Position numbers and translations under genes: made by a program. From contig CAAGBQ010000060.1 in NCBI GenBank assembly GCA_900768105.1, positions 1-29,955 on the forward strand: DNA of 29,955 bases. Reading direction: 5' to 3'. This DNA comes from Oscillospiraceae bacterium. GTDB lineage: Bacteria > Bacillota > Clostridia > Oscillospirales > Ruminococcaceae. Under the pieces are notes generated by a model, which saw nothing but the letters and a program-made list of their open reading frames with translations, had not been told where the DNA came from and did not search any database. Numbering within the stretch: position 1 is the stretch's first letter; every line of letters starts with the position of its first letter. Below are positions 14,253-22,733 of this stretch, in pieces.

Positions 14253-14723
14253 TCAGTCTGCGTCAATGTCGAGTGCCGCGTCGGCCTTTGCAGCCTCCTC
14301 CGCCTCATCCATCATCTCGTCAATCTCTTTTTCGATTTCCGAATCTGTGGGTGCTTCCTCCGCCGGCTCTTTCTCTGCTTCGCAAGGTTCCGCTTCACCC
14401 ATAGCCTCTGCTTCCGCATAGGTTGCATAACCTGCTTTTACGGCGTTCATTGCCGCAAAAATACGCTCAACACTTGCAAAATCCTCGTCAAGCTGTTCAT
14501 AAAGCACCGCAATCACATCGGAAACATCCTCTTTGTTTTTATATCCTCCGTAAACAATTTCGCCAAGGCGCTCATAATTCTCTCTCACTCTGTTTTTAAG
14601 CTTGAGGTGCTCCAGTTTAAGGCGGGAAAGCTCCACTGCGTCGCCGGTTCTTCTTTCGACTTCCTGCCCGACTGCTTTAAGGTCGGAATAAAGGTTGCTC
14701 ATTACTTCGTTGATGTCTGCCAT
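14253..14723 (-). CDS. Unknown acidic coiled-coil protein
   Basis: I do not recognise this 156-residue protein. Residues 1-65 are a probable amphipathic coiled coil (LKAVGQEVERRTGDAVELSR, then LEHLKLKNRVRENYERLGEI). A short YGGYKNKEDVSDV link and a second helix (VLYEQLDEDFASVERIFAAM) follow. The last 50 residues are strongly acidic and glutamate/alanine-rich, probably disordered. It has no signal peptide or membrane segment. It is the first gene after a good promoter and precedes punA by 46 nt. The N-terminal half resembles small clostridial proteins of unknown role; a structural or scaffold function is only a guess. Confidence 0.85.
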   Translation of the reverse strand: MADINEVMSNLYSDLKAVGQEVERRTGDAVELSRLKLEHLKLKNRVRENYERLGEIVYGGYKNKEDVSDVIAVLYEQLDEDFASVERIFAAMNAVKAGYATYAEAEAMGEAEPCEAEKEPAEEAPTDSEIEKEIDEMMDEAEEAAKADAALDIDAD

Positions 14724-14760
14724 TGGTTATGACCCCTTTCCTGCAAATTTTTCCTTTATA

Positions 14761-14789
14761 ATTATATAACGATATTGCCGATAAATCAA
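14761..14789 (-). promoter_or_regulatory. Promoter of the coiled-coil/punA/mtaD unit
   Basis: On the minus strand TTGATT (14789-14784), a 17-nt spacer and a perfect TATAAT (14766-14761) lie about 40 nt upstream of the first ATG. This makes the unknown gene, punA and mtaD a separate transcription unit from the upstream kinase. Confidence 0.75.
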
Positions 14790-14791
14790 TC

Positions 14792-14809
14792 AAAAAGCCG
14801 AAATTCAGC
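14792..14809 (-). terminator. Small terminator at the end of the kinase gene
   Basis: GCTGAATTTCGGC (14809-14797, minus sense) can fold into a 5-bp stem with one G-U and a 3-nt loop, followed directly by TTTTT (14796-14792). The stem includes the kinase stop codon. It is short, so termination may be partial. Confidence 0.45.
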
Positions 14810-15740
14810 CGATAAATTCGTGAAGAATTGAATCTTTGGGCACAATATCTGCATTTACCGTGTCAAAATAAGAAAGCTTTTCCGAAAGCTCCCTTGCTTC
14901 ATCAAAAAACGGCGAAGCTTTCGTGATTGCTTTCATCGCCGGCGCAAGCGCCGCTTTCAGCACGGCAGGTTCATAGGCAAGGGATGTGTTTATATACATA
15001 TCCGCCGTGCGGATATAAGGCTTTATGTAGATTTCCTCTCCGCGAAGAACGCTTTTCCATTGGGCAAGAGTTTTTTCCGCAGGCCAGCCGCGGAAAAGCT
15101 CGTCGCGGACGGCGCGGCGCAAAAGCCGCACATCCTTTGCGGAAAGCACCGTTTTTCCGTAATACTCATAGCGGGACTGTGTTCCGACATATATACGCAT
15201 AACATTTTTTGCGGGAATCCCTTCCGTAAGCCGCGGGTCGAGGGCATATATACCCTCGATTATCAAAACTCCGTTTTTCCCCAGCGATATATGGTTAACT
15301 CTACTGCTTCTGCTCTGGTTAGGAAAATCAAATATCGGAAAATCCGCTTCTCCGTTCTCCGCAAGGTCGGCAAAGCATTTGTGTGCGCCCGCAAGGTCAA
15401 AACCGCTTATGCTCTCCATATCGTATGTGCCGTCCTCGTTTTTTGGCAAATACTCCAGCCCAAGGTAAAAATCATCAAGAGAAACAAGCCTTGCTTCCGT
15501 TCCTGCGGCGCAAAGCACATCGCAAAGCCGCTTTGCAAATGTCGTCTTTCCGGAAGCGGACGGACCCGCCACAAGCACTGCTTTAAGGCTTTCTCCGGCG
15601 TCAATAATCCCGCCTGCCGCACCCATTATATCAAGGGACATCCTGTTTTCGGAATCTGCGGCAAGCTTTTCGCAGCTTCGTGCATAAAAATAATTAAGCT
15701 CGTTTATGTCATATTTCCGTCCGAAGCGGATATCTCTCAT
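14805..15740 (-). CDS. Uridine kinase-like nucleoside kinase
   Basis: A 311-residue P-loop kinase of the phosphoribulokinase/uridine kinase family. The Walker A is GPSASGKTT (residues 59-67), followed by SLDDFYLG (substrate Asp) and GVLIIEGIYALDP (Walker B-like). Family members phosphorylate uridine or cytidine to the 5'-monophosphate; in some clostridial forms the same fold is joined to a threonyl-tRNA-synthetase-like domain, absent here. The N-terminal 50 residues are specific to this subgroup. The ATG, after AAGGAG, lies inside hemZ, giving a 32-nt overlap. Substrate is uncertain. Confidence 0.8.
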   Translation of the reverse strand: MRDIRFGRKYDINELNYFYARSCEKLAADSENRMSLDIMGAAGGIIDAGESLKAVLVAGPSASGKTTFAKRLCDVLCAAGTEARLVSLDDFYLGLEYLPKNEDGTYDMESISGFDLAGAHKCFADLAENGEADFPIFDFPNQSRSSRVNHISLGKNGVLIIEGIYALDPRLTEGIPAKNVMRIYVGTQSRYEYYGKTVLSAKDVRLLRRAVRDELFRGWPAEKTLAQWKSVLRGEEIYIKPYIRTADMYINTSLAYEPAVLKAALAPAMKAITKASPFFDEARELSEKLSYFDTVNADIVPKDSILHEFIG

Positions 15741-17160
15741 AAAACTCCTTCACCTGCTCTTTTCTTTCATTCATAAGCTCAAAGCGCTCGATATATTCAT
15801 ACGGATATTTAAAGTTGAATATGCGCTCTATTTTCCTGTCATAGGGTGCTTTCAGCTTTGTAACGCCGCCGGCTCCGGCAGAAAGTATCGTGTGGGTTTC
15901 GTCCATAATAAATATGTTATATATGCCCTCCTTCGACGGCTTGCAAAAGCCGACATTCTCCAAGTTATCCACCGTTCCCTTTTGGCGATAGAGATAATAA
16001 GGGAAATAGCCCGCCTTTTTAAATTCGCCGTAGGCATATTCGTTCATGGCGTCCGCCGTTGCCGCAAAAACGCTTTGCGCCATGGGTGCAAGGTTTGCCC
16101 CGTGCTTTACCGTAAGGGTGTGCAGGGTTATGTTGTCCGGTCCCATAGCCACAACCTCCGCAACCGTTTTGCGGAACTTTTCCATATTGTCGCCCGGAAG
16201 TCCGGAAATAAGGTCCATATTTATACTGTCAAAATCAAAGGTCCTTGCAAGGGCAAAAGCCTCCTTAACATCCTGCGCGGTGTGTTTTCTTCCTATTGCG
16301 GCAAGAACTTCGTCGTCCATTGTCTGCGGATTTATGCTTATCCTTCCGACTCCGCATTTTTTGAGCACCGCAAGCTTTTCCGCGGTTATCGTATCGGGTC
16401 TTCCCGCTTCAACGGTTATTTCCCGCACGCCGGACATATCAAAGCTTTCGTTCACCGTGCTCAAAACGCTTTCAAGCTGCCGTGCCGTGAGCACGGTCGG
16501 CGTTCCGCCGCCCATATATACTGTTTCAAGATGAAGCCCAAGCTCGCTTATGAGCACGGCGACATCCCGCAGCTCCTTACAAAGCAGCTCCGTATACTGC
16601 GGAATAAGCTTTGCCGCCTTTTCAACACTGTGGGAGGTAAAGGCGCAATATGAGCACCGGCTTGGGCAAAAAGGTATGGAAATATAAAGGCTTACGGAAT
16701 TCGGCTTTGATAAAGCGCGGATTTCCAGCTCGTGCTCCATTGTAGCAAGCAGCAAATCCAGCTTTTCATCGGAAACAAGGCGTTCCGTTTTCAACTTTTC
16801 GCGGATTTCCTTCTCGGAAAGCCCGCTGTCGTGCAGCTGCATTGCCAGCTTTACGGGCCGAATTCCCGTAAGCACGCCCCATTTTGGGCGGATGCCCAAA
16901 AGCTCCGTCAAAATGCCGTATACGGCAATCTCCATATTTCGGGCGTGCTCATTTTCCGCAATGCGCTCCGCCTTGCCGTATTTTCCGTCGATTTTTGCCT
17001 TTACAATTATTTTGTCGCCGTCAAGAGCAGTATAAATATATTCCTCCTCCGGCGGTATTTCCGCTTTCTCTGTTATTTTAAGCTCTCTGCCGTGAAGAAA
17101 CATCCGGCAGAGAGCTTCCATTTCGTAACGAAAGGGATGGGAATTTATGATAAGTATCAT
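15709..17160 (-). CDS. hemZ: HemZ-like radical SAM coproporphyrinogen III dehydrogenase
   Basis: A 483-residue radical SAM protein of the HemN/HemZ type. The 4Fe-4S cluster motif CxxxCxxC is at Cys165, Cys169, Cys172 (PFCPSRCSYCAF), then MGGGTPTVL for SAM binding. HemN enzymes decarboxylate two propionates of coproporphyrinogen III without oxygen. The N-terminal 150 residues are the extra domain of the HemZ subgroup, including RPKWGVLTGIRPVKLA. No other haem genes are nearby, and HemZ/HemW-like proteins can have other tasks, so activity is not certain. It starts 1 nt after the MBL stop codon with only a weak GGGA site, suggesting translational coupling. Confidence 0.88.
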   Translation of the reverse strand: MILIINSHPFRYEMEALCRMFLHGRELKITEKAEIPPEEEYIYTALDGDKIIVKAKIDGKYGKAERIAENEHARNMEIAVYGILTELLGIRPKWGVLTGIRPVKLAMQLHDSGLSEKEIREKLKTERLVSDEKLDLLLATMEHELEIRALSKPNSVSLYISIPFCPSRCSYCAFTSHSVEKAAKLIPQYTELLCKELRDVAVLISELGLHLETVYMGGGTPTVLTARQLESVLSTVNESFDMSGVREITVEAGRPDTITAEKLAVLKKCGVGRISINPQTMDDEVLAAIGRKHTAQDVKEAFALARTFDFDSINMDLISGLPGDNMEKFRKTVAEVVAMGPDNITLHTLTVKHGANLAPMAQSVFAATADAMNEYAYGEFKKAGYFPYYLYRQKGTVDNLENVGFCKPSKEGIYNIFIMDETHTILSAGAGGVTKLKAPYDRKIERIFNFKYPYEYIERFELMNERKEQVKEFYERYPLRTEI

Positions 17161-17161
17161 T

Positions 17162-17785
17162 TTATATTCCCAATCCCATTGCTTTTCTTAAATATGGATT
17201 GGCATAGCGTTCAACAGCCATATTGGTTTCCGGACCGTGACCGGGATAAACTTTGTAATCACCGGAAAGCTCGCCGATTTTTTTAAGGGAGGCGCGGATA
17301 TCCTTTGTGGAACCGCCGTAAAGGTCGGTTCTCCCGCAGGTGCGCGACATAAGGGTATCTCCGCTGAAAATGCTGTCGCCGCAAATAATTATTGCGGAAC
17401 CCTTTGTATGGCCAGGAGTTGCCATATATTTAAACGAAAGCTCCGCAACCTTGATAACATCTCCGTCATCAACAAGCATATCCGGGTCCGCGGTAACATT
17501 GTCTCCGCCAACAAGGGAAGCGTCGCGGCAAATATCCTCGTCCGCTTTCATAATTACAATTTGGCTTTGCGGAAACGCGCGTTTGACCGCATCCGCCGCA
17601 CCTATGTGATCAAAATGTCCGTGGGTAAGCAGAATATACTTTACCTTTGCGCCAAGCTCCTTTGCCTTGTTTATAATTCTGTCGGCTCCGGCGCCCGGAT
17701 CTATTATTACCGCGCTTTTGTCGTCCGCAGTAACAATATAGCAGTTTGTCTGATAGGCTCCCACTGTAAGTGCATTTATTTCCAT
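17162..17785 (-). CDS. Metallo-beta-lactamase-fold hydrolase (YqgX/GloB-like)
   Basis: A 207-residue MBL-fold protein with the dinuclear zinc motif LTHGHFDHIG (His55, His57, Asp59, His60), a further His in TPGHTKGS, Asp in FSGDTLM and His in YPGHGPET. This pattern matches the glyoxalase II-like group, thioester hydrolases that split S-acyl glutathione or bacillithiol adducts. The long C-terminal domain of true glyoxalase II is absent. Genes of this type next to dtd and hemZ are frequent in Firmicutes. The ATG follows AAGGAGG. Substrate unknown. Confidence 0.87.
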   Translation of the reverse strand: MEINALTVGAYQTNCYIVTADDKSAVIIDPGAGADRIINKAKELGAKVKYILLTHGHFDHIGAADAVKRAFPQSQIVIMKADEDICRDASLVGGDNVTADPDMLVDDGDVIKVAELSFKYMATPGHTKGSAIIICGDSIFSGDTLMSRTCGRTDLYGGSTKDIRASLKKIGELSGDYKVYPGHGPETNMAVERYANPYLRKAMGLGI

Positions 17786-17825
17786 ATGTTTTCCTCCTTA
17801 AAAGCAAGAAGTTAATTTAACTTTA

Positions 17826-18278
17826 TTATTTCCACTCGTCGGTATCAAGAATAAGAGTAACCGGTCCGTCATTTTCAATATGCACAAGCATATCCCCGCC
17901 GAAAACTCCGGTTCCCACCTTCGGGACGCCGTTGAATTTAAGCCGCTTGATAAAGTATTCATAAAGCTCGTTTGCTTGAATCGGCCTTTGGGCATTTATA
18001 AACGAAGGGCGCTTTCCGTGGCTGCAATCGGCGCAAAGAGTGAAGTTTGAAACGACGATAACCCCGCCGTTCACATCCTCCAGCGAAAGGTTCATTTTTC
18101 CGTTTTCGTCCGCAAAAACGCGAAGCCCCGCAATTTTTGCGGCAAGGGAATCCGCCTCCGCTTGGGTATCCTGCTTGGTTACTCCCAAAAGCACCAAAAA
18201 ACCTTTTTCGATTTGGGAAACGGTTTTGCCTTCGCACTCCACCGAAGCGGAGCGTACCACCTGAAGCACAGCCTTCAT
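17826..18278 (-). CDS. dtd: D-aminoacyl-tRNA deacylase
   Basis: DTD hydrolyses D-amino acids (and glycine) wrongly attached to tRNA, so they do not enter proteins. The 150-residue length is normal. It begins MKAVLQVVRSASVECEG and has the proofreading motif NDGPVT near the C-terminus. The other catalytic motif, usually SQFTL, reads SNFTL here, a Gln-to-Asn change in a highly conserved site. The flanking CADCSHGKRPSF is normal. The ATG follows AAGGAG. It lies 15 nt downstream of rel, its usual neighbour. Confidence 0.95.
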   Translation of the reverse strand: MKAVLQVVRSASVECEGKTVSQIEKGFLVLLGVTKQDTQAEADSLAAKIAGLRVFADENGKMNLSLEDVNGGVIVVSNFTLCADCSHGKRPSFINAQRPIQANELYEYFIKRLKFNGVPKVGTGVFGGDMLVHIENDGPVTLILDTDEWK

Positions 18279-18293
18279 AAAAATCTCCTTTTG

Positions 18294-20465
18294 TTATATT
18301 CTTTCTACGCTGCGTACATCGCGCACCCTTTTCAGTGCTTCAATAGTGCCTTTAAGCTGCTCCACGCCGCCGGTTTCCACCGTTACGCGCACCTCGGCGC
18401 TTCCGTCCGCAAGCTCGCGCGCAAGCAGCGTGTGCATCTGCACATGAAGATTTGCAAGGGTTATGCTCACATCCGCAACAAGCCCGCCCCTGTTCGGACC
18501 TTTGATAAGGATAACGGATTTATAGGTATCCTTAATGTTATCCGACCAGTTTGCCGCAACCCAGCGGCCTTTTTGTTCTTCCTCCGTCTGCCCCTTTATT
18601 GCGGTGGCGCAGCTTGCTTTGTGGATGGTCACGCCGCTTCCGCGGGTAACATATCCCACAATATCATCGCCGGGAAGCGGATTGCAACAATGTGCAAACT
18701 TAACAAGGCAGCCCTCAAGCCCCTCCACAATAACTCCGTTATTGCTTTTTGTACTGCGCTTCGGCGGTGCGGCGGGAGCGGCAGGCTCTTCCGCCTTGCG
18801 ATAACGGTGGATAAATTCGTCCTTTGCCCAAGGGAGTATCTTTGAAACGGTAATTCCGCCATACCCCACCGAGGCGTAAAAATCCTCTATACTGTTGCAA
18901 TGCTGGCGCTTTGCAATTTCTCCGATAAATTCGGAATATTGCGGTTCATCAAGCAAAATAAGGTTTCTGCGAAATTCCCGCTCCACCAAAATTCTGCCTT
19001 CCGCAATATTTTCATCGCGGCGTTCCTTTTTAAACCAACTTCTTATCTTTGACCTTGCGGAGCTTGTTTTTGCAATATTAAGCCAATCGCGGCTTGGACC
19101 GTGGTTCGGCGAATTTGTTGTAACAATCTCCACAATCATACCGGTTTTTACCTCGGTATCAAGAGAAACCATTCTTCCGTTTATCTTTGCACCCACCATA
19201 CGGTTGCCTACGGCGGTGTGTATAGCATAGGCAAAATCCACAACGGTTGAACCAAGCGGAAGATTTATAACATCGCCCTTCGGAGTGAATACAAACACCT
19301 CGTCAATGGCAATATCTGTCTTTATGGTATGGACTATGTCCTCCACATCGTCAAGCTCCTGCTGCTGCTCCAAAAGCTGGCGCACCCATGCAAGGCGTTC
19401 TTCAAGCTCATATTTTCCCTGAATACCGGCTTTATATTTCCAATGAGCGGCAATACCGTATTCTGCCGTGTGGTGCATATCCCATGTGCGTATCTGTATT
19501 TCAAAGGGAATTCCCTTGCTGTCTATGCAGGTGGTGTGCAGGGACTGGTACATATTCTGCTTCGGCGTGGAAATATAGTCCTTAAACCTGTCCGGAATCG
19601 GGCGGAAAAGGTCGTGCATAACGCCAAGGACATAGTAGCAGTCATACACCGTATTTACGATTACGCGCACTGCATAAATATCATAGATTTCCTCCATGGA
19701 TTTGCCCTGTTCGTATATCTTACGGTATATTCCGTAAACGCTCTTTATACGCCCCATAAGGTAAAATTCGCAATTTTCCTTGCGAAGGCGTTCATCGATT
19801 TTATTTTTTATATGGTCAAGAAACTCTTTTTGCTCCTCCTTCTGCATTTCCATGCGGCTTTCAATATCGTGATAGCCCACGGGGTCAAGCACACGGATAC
19901 ACCTGTCCTCAAGCTCCTCCATAATCGGGCGGATACCGAGGCGGTGCGCCAGCGGAGCATAAATTTCCATAGTTTCATGGGCAATGCGGCGCTGTTTTTC
20001 CACCGGCTTTGCGTCAATGGTGCGCATATTGTGCAAACGGTCGGCAAGCTTTACTATAATTACGCGGATGTCCTTTGCCATTGCCATAAACATCTTGCGA
20101 ACATTTTCTGCCTGCTGTTCTTCTTTTGAAGCATTATTGACCTTTTTTATCTGTTTGAGCTTTGTAACGCCGTCAACAAGGTTCGCTACATCCTGCCCAA
20201 ATTCCTTTTTGATTTCATCCAGAGTAACATCCGTATCCTCAACCACATCATGCAAAAGCGCCGTTACCACGGTATCGGTATCCATACCGAGCTGAACGGT
20301 TATTTTTGCCGCCTCCACCGGATGAACAATATATGGCTCTCCGCTTGCGCGGAACTGGCCGGAATGTGCTTTTTCGGCAAGAAGATACGCCCGCTCTATG
20401 CGTTCCATATCATATCCCTTGCTTACATCTATCATCTTTTTCAGCTCTTCAAAATATTCGGACAT
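18294..20465 (-). CDS. rel: Bifunctional (p)ppGpp synthetase/hydrolase Rel
   Basis: Long RSH protein (723 residues) that makes and degrades the alarmone (p)ppGpp under amino acid starvation. Domains in order: HD hydrolase (LLHDVVEDTDVT, residues 68-79; ADRLHNMRTI), synthetase with RFKD (the charge motif of bifunctional enzymes) and YQSLHT, EIQIRT, then TGS (VFTPKGDVINLPLGSTVVDF), a conserved-Cys region (KFAHCCNPLPGDDIVGY) and a C-terminal ACT domain. The HD residues are intact, so both activities are likely. The ATG is only 1 nt after AAAGGA, with AAGGA further up, so the start could be a few codons later. Confidence 0.96.
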   Translation of the reverse strand: MSEYFEELKKMIDVSKGYDMERIERAYLLAEKAHSGQFRASGEPYIVHPVEAAKITVQLGMDTDTVVTALLHDVVEDTDVTLDEIKKEFGQDVANLVDGVTKLKQIKKVNNASKEEQQAENVRKMFMAMAKDIRVIIVKLADRLHNMRTIDAKPVEKQRRIAHETMEIYAPLAHRLGIRPIMEELEDRCIRVLDPVGYHDIESRMEMQKEEQKEFLDHIKNKIDERLRKENCEFYLMGRIKSVYGIYRKIYEQGKSMEEIYDIYAVRVIVNTVYDCYYVLGVMHDLFRPIPDRFKDYISTPKQNMYQSLHTTCIDSKGIPFEIQIRTWDMHHTAEYGIAAHWKYKAGIQGKYELEERLAWVRQLLEQQQELDDVEDIVHTIKTDIAIDEVFVFTPKGDVINLPLGSTVVDFAYAIHTAVGNRMVGAKINGRMVSLDTEVKTGMIVEIVTTNSPNHGPSRDWLNIAKTSSARSKIRSWFKKERRDENIAEGRILVEREFRRNLILLDEPQYSEFIGEIAKRQHCNSIEDFYASVGYGGITVSKILPWAKDEFIHRYRKAEEPAAPAAPPKRSTKSNNGVIVEGLEGCLVKFAHCCNPLPGDDIVGYVTRGSGVTIHKASCATAIKGQTEEEQKGRWVAANWSDNIKDTYKSVILIKGPNRGGLVADVSITLANLHVQMHTLLARELADGSAEVRVTVETGGVEQLKGTIEALKRVRDVRSVERI

Positions 20466-20507
20466 ATCCTTTCACCGTCCTTCCTTTTCATTATAATTTT
20501 CTTTTTT

Positions 20508-22556
20508 TCAGTCGCCTGCGCGCAGCGCGCAAAGTATCTTTGAATCCTGTATATCAACCTTGCTTGTAGGCAAAAGGGAAATTTCCTCCGCTTTTCCGTC
20601 AAATTTGCGGGATATAAGCCCCATTTCCTCCATTATATCAAGGCAAAGACGCATTTTGCAGGAATCCATTGCGCACTCCTTGTTTTCGCCGGTAATTCTT
20701 CCGAACAAAACATCAAGTTCGCCTTTAAATGCCCCATGGCTTCTTATATAGCGATAAATTACGGCAATGTCGCCGCGCTCCGGAATATCCTCTGCGGGAA
20801 TCTTTTCTCCGCGCTTATAGCCGTCATAAAGTAGATTGCCGCAGAAAAGCTTTTCCTGACTTAACGACGAAGGACGGATGTCCCTTATCTTTACGGAAAC
20901 TCTGTTTTCTCCGTTATATTCGCTGATTTCGCAGGTGGCGGCAACATCGACAATATCTCCGGTGCTATATGGGAACTCCTCCTCCGGCATACCGAAGTAC
21001 ACTCCGTAAAAAACCATTCCCGCTTTTTTAAACTTAATACGCAGGTGCTTTCCGCTTCCTATGGAATAAATACCATCCACAATCACCTTTCGGAAAGCGA
21101 AAACGGGCATTTCGTTTGCTGCGCCGAAAGGCTCCAAAAGCTGAAGCGAAGCAATGTTATCCGCAGTAAGCTCCGCCGGATCCATAACCCTGTCAAGCTT
21201 TTGCGTAAACACCGGCATAAGCTCGAAGTTATTCTTTGCAAATTCGTTTATCTTTTTGCGGAAGGCGTCCACCTTGTCCGAAGCCATACTCATTCCCGCC
21301 GCAAACGGGTGCCCGCCATAGCGGGTAAGGCAGTCCGCGGCATAGCTTACCGCTTCTATCATTGAAAAGCCCTCCACGCTTCTTGCAGAGCCTCTTGCCT
21401 CATCGCCGTCCCTGGAAATAAGCACACATGGCTTTCCCGTATGCTCCACAACCTTTGCGCAAACAATTCCTATTACTCCGTGGTGCCAGCCCTCGCCCTC
21501 GATTACAATAACTCTGTCGTTTAATATATCCGCCTTTTCCGCATAAAGCTTATCCACCTCTGCGGCAATATCCTGCTCAAGCCCCTGGCGTCGGTGGTTC
21601 TGTTCACAAAGGTCCTTTGCAAGCTCCTCCGCTCTTTCTTCGTCCTCCGTGGTCAAAAGCTCCGTAACCTGATATGCGGAACCGAGGCGCGCTGCGGAAT
21701 TAAGCTTCGGCGCAATGCCAAAGGCGACCATCTCCGCAGTAAGCTTTTTTCCGGAAAGGCCGGTTTCTTCTATCAGCGCGCGAAGACCGAGGTTGGTCGT
21801 TTCCGGAATAAGCGCAAGCCCCTGCCGCACAAGGATTCTGTTCTCTCCGGTAAGCGGAACTATATCCGCCACCGTTCCGATGCTTACAAGGTCGGCGTAT
21901 TGCTCCGCAATGCCCCAGCCGTCGTCATTTTCCAATGCGCATACAAGCTTAAACGCAACGCCCACTCCGGCAAGGTCGCGGTATATTTTATCGTTGTCCT
22001 CCTCATCGCGGCGGTGCGGATCCACCACGGCAACGGCATTCGGCAAAATCTCCCGCGGCTTATGGTGGTCGGTAACAACCACATCAAGCCCAAGCGAAGC
22101 CGCATAGTCGATTTCCTCAATTGCGGAAATGCCGTTATCCACCGTTATAATAAGGTCCGTTTCCCTTGCCGCAATAAAGTCTATTGCGCCCTTATTAAGT
22201 CCGTAGCCCTCGTTTTCCCTATCCGGAATGTAATACCAAACATCGCAGCCTATGGACTGAAGATAGTCATAAAGCAGCACCGTTGCGGTCATTCCGTCGC
22301 AATCATAATCTCCGTATACGCAAACCCTTTCTCCGTCCTCCAAAGCTCCGCCGATTCTGTCCGCGGCTTTATCCATATCTTTATATGCCATCGGGTCGGA
22401 AAAAGGGATTTCTTCTGTGATAAATTCTTTAACCTTCGCAGGGGTATCCAGTCCGCGCGCCACCAAAACCTCCGTCACAAGTGCCGGCAGGCCGAGTTCT
22501 TCTTCGATATGCTTCGCCTTTCCGGGATTTCCCGGCATAAGTTTCCACTTTTTCAT
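20508..22556 (-). CDS. recJ: Single-stranded-DNA exonuclease RecJ
   Basis: RecJ degrades single-stranded DNA 5' to 3' in recombination, mismatch and base-excision repair. The 682-residue protein has the DHH-family metal motifs: YGDYDCDGMT (Asp83, Asp85, Asp87), ITVDNG (Asp140) and VTDHHKP (163-165). The DHHA1 region includes GHPFAAGMSM, and an OB-fold domain follows. It has the clostridial length, between the E. coli and B. subtilis sizes. It is first in the recJ-rel-dtd-MBL-hemZ-kinase unit; apt, often found between recJ and rel, is absent. ATG after GGAGGG. Confidence 0.95.
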   Translation of the reverse strand: MKKWKLMPGNPGKAKHIEEELGLPALVTEVLVARGLDTPAKVKEFITEEIPFSDPMAYKDMDKAADRIGGALEDGERVCVYGDYDCDGMTATVLLYDYLQSIGCDVWYYIPDRENEGYGLNKGAIDFIAARETDLIITVDNGISAIEEIDYAASLGLDVVVTDHHKPREILPNAVAVVDPHRRDEEDNDKIYRDLAGVGVAFKLVCALENDDGWGIAEQYADLVSIGTVADIVPLTGENRILVRQGLALIPETTNLGLRALIEETGLSGKKLTAEMVAFGIAPKLNSAARLGSAYQVTELLTTEDEERAEELAKDLCEQNHRRQGLEQDIAAEVDKLYAEKADILNDRVIVIEGEGWHHGVIGIVCAKVVEHTGKPCVLISRDGDEARGSARSVEGFSMIEAVSYAADCLTRYGGHPFAAGMSMASDKVDAFRKKINEFAKNNFELMPVFTQKLDRVMDPAELTADNIASLQLLEPFGAANEMPVFAFRKVIVDGIYSIGSGKHLRIKFKKAGMVFYGVYFGMPEEEFPYSTGDIVDVAATCEISEYNGENRVSVKIRDIRPSSLSQEKLFCGNLLYDGYKRGEKIPAEDIPERGDIAVIYRYIRSHGAFKGELDVLFGRITGENKECAMDSCKMRLCLDIMEEMGLISRKFDGKAEEISLLPTSKVDIQDSKILCALRAGD

Positions 22557-22605
22557 ATAAGCCCTCCGCGAGTAAGAATAAACACTATACCATTATATTT
22601 TATAT

Positions 22606-22634
22606 ATTATATCACCGTAAAATCCGATTTTCAA
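22606..22634 (-). promoter_or_regulatory. Promoter of the recJ-rel unit
   Basis: On the minus strand TTGAAA (22634-22629), a 17-nt spacer and a perfect TATAAT (22611-22606) preceded by TGA (an extended -10). It lies 50 nt upstream of the recJ start and is the only clear promoter for the six-gene run down to 14.8 kb. Confidence 0.82.
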
Positions 22635-22687
22635 TCCGAATTTGCCTTTATCTTCACATTTTTGCGTTTTTTCCGCCGCAGACGCAC

Positions 22688-22714
22688 AAAAAAAGCGCCC
22701 AAGCGGGCGCTTTT
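22688..22714 (-). terminator. Strong terminator of the liv operon
   Basis: AGCGCCC-GCTT-GGGCGCT (minus sense) is a 7-bp stem extended by A-T pairs and followed by seven T residues. It lies 19 nt after the livF stop codon. On the plus strand it is also followed by four T residues. Confidence 0.92.
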
Positions 22715-22733
22715 CAACTATATAAATATATTA

